A stretch of DNA of 23,401 nucleotides from Pochonia chlamydosporia 170 (Eukaryota; Ascomycota; Sordariomycetes; Hypocreales; Clavicipitaceae). The notes under the pieces are model-generated. The model saw nothing but the letters and a program-made list of their open reading frames with translations, was not told the origin of the DNA and searched no databases. The translations under genes were made by a program, and so were the position numbers. Shown here one piece after another: positions 17,490 through 23,401 of this stretch; positions within the stretch are counted from its first letter, which is position 1; the number at the start of each line of letters is the position of its first letter. The DNA lies in assembly GCF_001653235.2 (NCBI RefSeq), contig NW_019154068.1, positions 1 through 23,401 of the forward strand. Direction: 5' to 3'.

Positions 17490-17999
17490 TTGGACACACT
17501 GGGCTATAATATGCTTGCACCCTGTTTTGTTCTTATTTGGCGAACCCAAGCCAGAAATTTTTACCTGCCAACCGTTAAGTTTCTCATTGATGAAGTTTCT
17601 TTCCTTCTGTTGGTCGAAATGAGTCTGTTGACAATTTTTTCAAGACTGTCCCACTGAGGCAACTAATTTTGTGCAGGACAGAGGTCAGAAGCGTTGCTTG
17701 GGAATGAGGACTAGGGTGCTGTTTGTCTTTTGGCGAGACGGTGCGTGAGACAAAAGCCAAGGCCAAGCCAAGTACAGGATAGAAAGTCGCGTGTATATAC
17801 TGTTGGTCGCACCCTTTCACAGCCGCAACAATTTTTTCTCACAACATCAGTATAATTTTTACAGGCATTTAATACATGGGAAGCCCAACGCTGTATCTTC
17901 CGGGACGATTGTCAAGTACATACTCCTCGCTAGTTTTCCTGCTTTGATATCGGCACGTTGTGGCTTTGGCAACTTGGGCCTGCTGTTACAGCCGCGACA
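17490..17999. other. Intergenic, upstream of the 2EXR gene
   Basis: No supported gene. TATA-like GTATATAC lies near 17792, about 200 bp upstream of the ATG at 18000, so it may belong to the promoter or to an unseen leader. A minus-strand ORF at 17584-17820 has no recognisable features. Confidence 0.35.
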
Positions 18000-18705
18000 A
18001 TGGCAACAACTCCGCAGCCCCCTCCATTCAACAATGAAAATGCTTTTAAGGAGCTCACCCGTATCATCAAAGATGGGTTTAAAAGCTTAGAGCAGATGAT
18101 CAGTCAGCTCGATTCGAATGAGCATGCTGAACGTGACAATAAGGGTAAGTGACTTGCACAAACATTACCCTCGCATCAGCCTTCACTGCCATAACGTTGG
18201 CTGAACCTCTCTTCTAGCTACGGACTCGAAAGCTGAGCCATCTGAGGTTACTGACCAAATGGATATGGCTGAGCTATCGAATATTGCGATTTCACACGTA
18301 CACGAACAGCCTAAACCCTTCCGCTTCAATGAGCTACCGCTCGAGTTGCGTTTAGAAATCTGGAAGATGGCGATGCCAAGCAAGCGCATTTTTGAACCGT
18401 GGGTTATGCTCCGGCAACCACATGCTCGACACCAGCTCAACCCGGAAGATCCACCGCTTGTGAAGCTGAAAAGGAAACACCCACCGCCTGCGTTGCGGGC
18501 TGTATGTCATGAGTCTCGGCGGGCCAGCGACATGGTCGGTGGCTTCAAGTTCGGGCGTGCAGGTAATAGACGCCAAGGGTGCTGGTTTAATTACTACAAT
18601 GATATTGTTTTTATCGACCCCAATATGATGGAAAATGTGCATCACATGGACCTGAGATGTGTGAGCACTCTAGGGTTTGTCCACTTAGAATTCAAGACCG
18701 AGTAG
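18000..18705 (+). CDS. 2EXR-domain protein, two exons, possibly cut by the assembly gap
   Basis: The 2EXR domain is a fungus-enriched module of unknown biochemical role. The start is ATG 18000. Exon 1 is 18000-18144; a 73-nt intron (18145-18217, donor GTAAGT, acceptor TTCTAG, phase 1) leads to exon 2 at 18218-18705, giving about 210 aa. The N-terminus (FNNENAFKELTRIIKDGFKSLEQMIS) looks like a short amphipathic helix. The domain core is FRFNELPLELRLEIWKMAM near residue 75, then LRAVCHESRRAS and WFNYYNDIVFIDP, all in family order. It stops at TAG 18703-18705, shorter than the usual roughly 300 aa. A run of 25 N starts 25 bp later. Beyond it a frame (IKVYGGRRAVTNYVDPLLKL, stop 18835-18837) could be the original C-terminus, so the stop may reflect decay or a misassembly. 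Confidence 0.75.
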
Positions 18706-18729
18706 GGTTGTAGAGAGATTCCCGAAATT

Positions 18730-18754
18730 NNNNNNNNNNNNNNNNNNNNNNNNN
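18730..18754. other. Assembly gap, 25 N
   Basis: A run of 25 undetermined bases directly downstream of the 2EXR stop codon. The true gap length is unknown, so the structure of the 2EXR 3' end is uncertain. Confidence 1.
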
Positions 18755-18839
18755 CCATCAAGGTTTATGGAGGGAGGCGGGCGGTGACGAATTACGTAGA
18801 TCCACTGTTGAAGTTGCTTTTGGTAGGAGCTCAATGACG

Positions 18840-19475
18840 ACGAGGACTATGTATAGTTAGTTAGTAGAATACATATTAATGAATTCATCACGCTTTACCA
18901 TTCCACAGCATGAGCTAATCATAAGTCGTATTAGGTATACTACCAACTATTCTCGTCTTCCTCCAGCGCCACAGGACTGTCCGTTCAGGTGCAGTAGATT
19001 TTACCAAGGATGGTAAGCTGATGGTAAGACCTACCTGGTTAGGCCTGGACTACGCAATGCGACCAGCGAAATTGATGGTGCATCATTGCCCCTCACTAAT
19101 TGAATGTGGCTTGCTCAGTGAGAACTCAGCAGTGGTGTTGACACAAGGACAGGGGGTTGGTGGGGTTGAAGGATTGAGTTCCCGGTATAGTTACCACTGT
19201 TCCCAAAGCTAGCGGGGTTGGGCAAACCAGGAGTATTGCGCGTGCTAAATGGATTCTTATTGCACGCTGCTCTTCTCACCTGTACTACGAAAAGAGAACA
19301 AGCCTTCAGCCCTTGCAATTCATTTTTGGCCGACACTGTCGGTGACAACAGCCAATCAAGTGTCGTAACGAGGCAGGTAACCCACCAGGAAGCCTTTGAT
19401 GAAGAATAAAGGACGGAAAATATGTATTAAATCGCAGTTCTGGCGCAATAACTAGGATGTCAAAATGGAAAGGGG
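18840..19475. other. Intergenic, nothing identified
   Basis: Only short overlapping frames without family resemblance are present on either strand. No RNA gene or clear repeat was seen. Confidence 0.4.
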
Positions 19476-19811
19476 CTACCAGGGGTTGGGGACTTGTGTA
19501 ACATCTGCAGGCCAATTTGTGCCGAAGATTGCAGTAGGCTTCGCCAGAAAAGCCGTCAACCAGTCAGTAGCGGCATCTGAAAGAAGCCATTCCTCGTAGC
19601 TTGCAATAGCGGTATGCGTATTTGGATCCTTATTCATGGGCGAGATCTTCTTGCTGCACCTTGTTTGTGTTCTACTGGCGTGTCGTTTAGATTTGCGAGG
19701 AGCAAAGTTATTGTGTTGTGCAATTGAAGTTTTACGATGGTGTGGCCCTGCTTTGCGACGCTGTCTGTAGTTGATAGGGCAGGTTTGATCCTCTCGTCGC
19801 GGGGTCGCCAT
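19476..19811 (-). CDS. Hypothetical small basic protein, 111 aa
   Basis: An ATG-started frame not assignable to a family. The first 60 residues are rich in Arg, Lys and His (RQRRKAGPHHRKTS, APRKSKRHASRTQTRCSKK), suggesting a nucleic-acid-binding or nuclear-targeting tail. The rest is more ordered-looking (YEEWLLSDAATDWLTAFLAKP). It is shielded by non-coding sequence on both sides. It may be a real small gene or a chance ORF. Confidence 0.3.
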   Translation of the reverse strand: MATPRREDQTCPINYRQRRKAGPHHRKTSIAQHNNFAPRKSKRHASRTQTRCSKKISPMNKDPNTHTAIASYEEWLLSDAATDWLTAFLAKPTAIFGTNWPADVTQVPNPW

Positions 19812-19814
19812 GAT

Positions 19815-20109
19815 GCCTACATCGCACTGGGCTATCCAATTGGCCTTTTGGAACGTGGTACGCCGCTATAAATGGCTGTCGTTTCGAGAAATTTATTCTC
19901 TTTGTGATGAATGTTTTTTTAGAGGGTACGGGAGGAAGTTGAGGTGAAATGCAGCGTTATCGGAGTTGCATCACATGACATTAGAGGCAACCTCCCTCAC
20001 GGAGGGTTGAAACTAAGGCCCCTCCCAAACCAGCACATGAGCCGGCATAGTCAACTTCAATGCAACCGGATTGCATAGTCAAGTCCGGCTTAATCTCTTC
20101 TCGGCCCAT
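19815..20109. other. Upstream region of the F-box gene
   Basis: The segment holds the direct repeat GCATAGTCAA (about 20045 and 20072) and the inverted repeat ATGCAA-CCGGA-TTGCAT between them, within 70 bp of the F-box start codon. This may be a regulatory site, but nothing else supports it. Confidence 0.3.
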
Positions 20110-22107
20110 ATGACGCTTCTAACATTGCCGGCGGAAGTGTTGGCATGCATCATTGACTTTGTATTTATTCCTGATACCTATGATAGTAAGATCTTCGCGG
20201 ATTCTAACAGCAGTAGCTTGGCGATAAGCGTGATGTCAAAAGTTTGTGCGAAGTCTCAAAGACTCTTTATGACTTGGCATCGACCCGTCTCTACAGCCTG
20301 CACGAAGTCATCCTGCAATCACTCGACGAAGATTGTCTGGATGAGGTTCATGTGAAAGAATTACTTCGAGCTGCAGGACGACCGAACAATCTCCTGTCGC
20401 GTGTAGTCAACCTACGGATATCAGCCCCATTCTCCAAAAGACTAAGGCACCGGTGCATACATGGCGACGAAAACGATTATGGCGACGATGGCCAAGTAAA
20501 CGACCTCTCCTCACTGCAACGGCTTAGTAACCGTATTCTACCCATTTTGCAAAACCTCCAAGATGGAAAACTTCGAAAATTCAAGTATGTCCCGAAATGA
20601 ATGGTTGCTGGGCATGGCTAATCGCGATGGCAGTTGGGACATGGGCGTATGTGTCCCTAGGCAAATTCTCGGCAAAAACGGATATCTCCCAAACAATCAG
20701 AGTCACCTTGAATACGTCCGTCTGGTGACGGACCCGACCTGCGTCTGTAACTCCCATACCTCACCACTTGCCTTGCAGGAACTACGGTGTTTGAAAGGCA
20801 TTTCTTGGACGGGGCTAAGAACAAGACCCGACCTTGTTGCGCTTGGCCTAGCACTGCAGGAGAACGCGGGCCATCTCGAAGTCTTAGAGTTAGACTTCAT
20901 CGACTGGCCGTTGGTAAGGAGGCACTGGAACGACTTGGGCGATGATTTTGGAGACTTCTTCGACTATGCGTTGAGAGTGCGCCCTCGCTCAACCAACCGT
21001 CGATATCCAGCCCTACAAAAGCTGTCCCTTTCTGGCCTTGATCTAACCCCATACTTCCGCGGAATTGCTGCCGCTATGGATTCTGTATCACTTCAGTCAA
21101 TAGCTGTGCACCGATGCCTAGGCTGGGAGTTGCTCCTGGAACACTGGATAGAGTCACACCGTCCATTAAGCATTAAATCATTGGAGATATATCAGCCCTT
21201 GATATCTGAGGGTATATCCGGTGTAGAGGAGCAGGCCTTACGAACTTTTCTGGAGAACGTTAGTGGGTTGGAGAACCTTTATCTCTCACTTCCCAGTCCG
21301 ATGGGTACAAAGATCTTGTGGAGAACGGCAGTGCGACACAGGGCGACTCTACGACGGTTCATCTACCATGCTAGAAGCGTAAATCTTGACGGTGAGTCCG
21401 ACCGATTTGAAGAGGAAATGGACCTGAATGACATGGCACTGTTGAGTGACTCATTCCTGGCTCGCTTGGGTGAGGAATATTCTGTAGGGGGAATGGAGTT
21501 TGAAGATCATTTGTGGTTCACAGAACAGTCGCCAAATCCGCTAGGTGAGCTTAAACTCGAATGAATCGGCCTGGCCTGCCATCCTCGCCGCTTGGTAAGT
21601 TGCCCTGTCCAGTCCGTTGACTGCTTCTTCGAGCGCGCAGTATCTGATTTGGTTTAGAAAGAGGTTCTGGAACCGTTCTCCGGCAAGGAGAGCCTACAAA
21701 TTGTGCATATTAGGCAATCGGGGCCCGATATTAAGCAATTTGGCTCTTGGGTCTTCAACCAGATCTGGTTAGATGATGCGACCCTGTTCGAGGACTACAT
21801 TGGCCCGGCTCGGCGGGAGCTCTGTGAAGACGGTATGCTGGGGTGGGTTTCTTGGCAATCGGATGTGGCCAACACCAAGGATAACCTCGTCGCGACCATC
21901 CTGACCAACAGCCTTTGCGAGTTTGCCGATTGGGCTTTCGGTGCAAATGGCATTACGTCTCTCCATATTATAGCATACGGAGACTTTTCGTGCCAGGGGA
22001 GGTTCGCGGATAACTGTTTCATGCTACGCAGATGCTTGTTAACACACGGCCGACAGAGACCATACCGGCTCTATATAAACATGATAAATCTAGGTGCCTG
22101 TCGCTAA
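20110..22107 (+). pseudogene. F-box protein of a fungal family, four exons, in-frame TGA
   Basis: F-box proteins recruit substrates to SCF ubiquitin ligases through Skp1. Inferred exons are 20110-20160, 20217-20584, 20634-21594 and 21658-22107. The introns are 56, 49 and 63 nt; the first has branch TTCTAAC and ends GCAGTAG. This splicing gives an N-terminal F-box, TLLTLPAEVLACIIDF then LGDKRDVKSLCEVSKTLYDL, with no frameshift. Exon 3 begins at WDMGVCVPRQILGKNGYLP. Leu-rich stretches follow (LQKLSLSGLDL, LENLYLSLPS), consistent with an LRR-like substrate domain. At 21562-21564 an in-frame TGA (codon 450) interrupts the frame. It then reads IGLACHPRRL, splices to KEVLEPFSGKESLQ and reaches VHIRQSGPDIKQFGSW, which I recognise from family C-termini. 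Read through, the product would be 609 codons including the TGA; terminated, 449 aa. Some termini could change if splicing differs. Confidence 0.72.
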
Positions 22108-23101
22108 GTGTCAACCCATTCCATATTAGGAAAAAACATCCATTTTGGGCCTTAGCTTGACCACTTCCGGGGCATTCCGAGGCCGACTAAGAATATATAT
22201 ATATATTATATATACTACTGTGTTACGTTACGTGGTGTGTGCTACGTGGTATAGTATATAGTATAGTATATAGTATAGAGAGGAGAATGACAAGAATAAG
22301 AAGAATTAGAATCGTTCCTCTCCCCCTGTGGTCCCCGTAGCTTGAAAGTCGTCGCTTGCAGTGGTTTACCCTCAAACATACGCTACATACTACGGGACAT
22401 TTTCTCCCCTCGCCGCCATATGAACGTTTTTCTCCTCGATTTTCACATTACCTCGTGATTTTCACTCCCAAGCCTCTAACGATTTAGTGTTTAGTATAAC
22501 CTCAGTATAACCTCAGTGACGACCGAAGTTCGATGCCTGAGGATACACAGGCCGCCTGACAGCTCCCATCGCTTCCATAATTTTCCCCTGAAGTTTGAAA
22601 CAAAGAGACCCTCATCTTCCGTAAGATCGCCGTCAGACTTTATGCGAAAATAGTAGTCGCCCTGACCATTTCATCCCTTTCGGGCAAGCAACGAAACACC
22701 TTATGCATGAATTATTTGCTTTTTGTCCTCATGTTGAACCCGGATCTCAACCCTCAGATCAAGGATTTCCATGGTAAATGAAGCTTCCTTCAGTCGAACC
22801 GTATCATTCTTCTCTCCTTCACCAGTGATTAAACATTTCCCCGGAATATTTCAGAGTTTCTGAATCCCCCCTTTTAGTTGTTGGGATAGGAATAATTTGG
22901 AATCAATCTGAACCATTCTTTCTACCTCAATTCTTATAATAATCATGTGTATTAAGGATCCTCTCGTACCATTCACCCTCGTCCTCGATATCCTCAACAT
23001 TTTGACATGTCTCCAGTTCCCCAACTCAGCAGAGTACCCCCTACGAGATCCACCTTACAAGCCAATTGGTATTTCATCCCATTCCGTTGCCTTCCTTCAT
23101 T
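22108..23101. other. Intergenic with simple repeats
   Basis: An AT dinucleotide run lies at about 22193-22214. It is followed by TTACG/TACGTGG-rich sequence and a TATAG/TATAGTATA repeat at about 22250-22279. The rest is unstructured. A short plus-strand frame at 22945-23139 overlaps the start of the next ORF in another frame and shows no family. Confidence 0.5.
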
Positions 23102-23401
23102 ATGTCTACATGGTTCACTATTCTCGCCCGGGTAGCTGAGGTGGATAGAATCCTGGACTCCGCATATCGCAATGCCCTATGTGAGTTCGAGGAAGGCAGC
23201 AATGATGCCACAGCAGGAGATTGGAGAAGCTTTTACATAGCATTCTATGGTGATCTGTTGGAAGTTGGGAGGGCATATATGATCCGCGGTCAGGCTCGGC
23301 TTCCCGGAAATGACCAGGCAGAGGCGCCTAAGGCAAGTATTCTCTACTTTCTCGTCTGCTACCGTCCTTTGATGCCACCAGGTTTTTCACCCTCAGTAAG
23401 A
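23102..23401 (+). CDS. Partial unrecognised protein, runs off the window end
   Basis: From ATG 23102 the frame is open for 100 codons to the last base of the window. It reads MSTWFTILARVAEVDRILDS, later GDWRSFYIAFYGDLLEVGRA and MIRGQARLPGNDQAEAPK. I do not recognise the family. The first part looks like amphipathic helices. Near 23331 the sequence AAGGCAAGT could be a GC-type splice donor with a CCACCAG acceptor near 23382, so the last codons may be intronic. Confidence 0.5.
   Translation, partial: MSTWFTILARVAEVDRILDSAYRNALCEFEEGSNDATAGDWRSFYIAFYGDLLEVGRAYMIRGQARLPGNDQAEAPKASILYFLVCYRPLMPPGFSPSVR

Noticed and set aside
20071..20355. Apparent frameshift between two ORFs at the start of the F-box gene
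   Set aside because: A 56-nt intron at 20161-20216 with a CTAAC branch joins LPAEVLACIIDF to LGDKRDVKSLCEVSK in frame, so no frameshift is needed.
20563..20633. Apparent frameshift in the middle of the F-box gene
   Set aside because: GTATGT..GGCAG at 20585-20633 is a good 49-nt intron and restores LRKFNWDMGVC.

Overview
This looks like a filamentous ascomycete (Pezizomycotina, most likely a Sordariomycete). The genes have short introns (about 46-86 nt) with GT..AG borders and CTRAC/CTRAY-type branch sites. The families present (pogo/Fot transposon, BED-finger hAT, PIF1-type helicase, 2EXR, fungal F-box, Hsp70-like ATPase) are typical of fungal accessory DNA. Family names come from motif reading and memory only; no database was searched. 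Most genes here carry a lesion, so the window reads as a repeat-rich region where genes are decaying.

Layout: (1) 541-1764, minus strand, an Hsp70-like ATPase with two introns and an in-frame TAG. (2) 1.8-3.7 kb, non-coding, with an old divergent repeat that recurs at 11.3-11.9 kb. (3) 4196-5374, minus strand, an RNase H family protein whose last catalytic Asp lies after an in-frame TAG. (4) 5766-7627, a complete 1862-bp pogo/Fot-type transposon with perfect 43-bp inverted repeats, TA target duplication and an intact 553-aa DD35D transposase. (5) 8035-8286, a small well-biased ORF. (6) 8570-10487, minus strand, a PIF1-like helicase with a one-base frameshift. (7) 12.8-15.1 kb, a 3'-truncated hAT transposase gene on the minus strand followed by palindromic sequence. 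(8) 15070-16954, a second, frameshifted copy of the pogo/Fot element. (9) 16957-17263, the C-terminal end of a hAT transposase on the plus strand, directly abutting that copy. (10) 18000-18705, a 2EXR-domain gene next to an assembly gap. (11) 20110-22107, a four-exon F-box gene with an in-frame TGA. (12) 23102 to the window end, an open partial ORF.

No operon-like or pathway relation is visible among the host-type genes. The strongest structural story is in the mobile DNA. The two pogo/Fot copies share a near-identical catalytic body, but they differ sharply in the N-terminal DNA-binding domain and also in the terminal repeats that such a domain should recognise. Three separate genes carry an otherwise well-formed reading frame broken by one stop codon (TAG, TAG, TGA). 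Ordinary decay is the simplest explanation, but stop-codon recoding (for example A-to-I mRNA editing, known in Sordariomycetes) can be tested.
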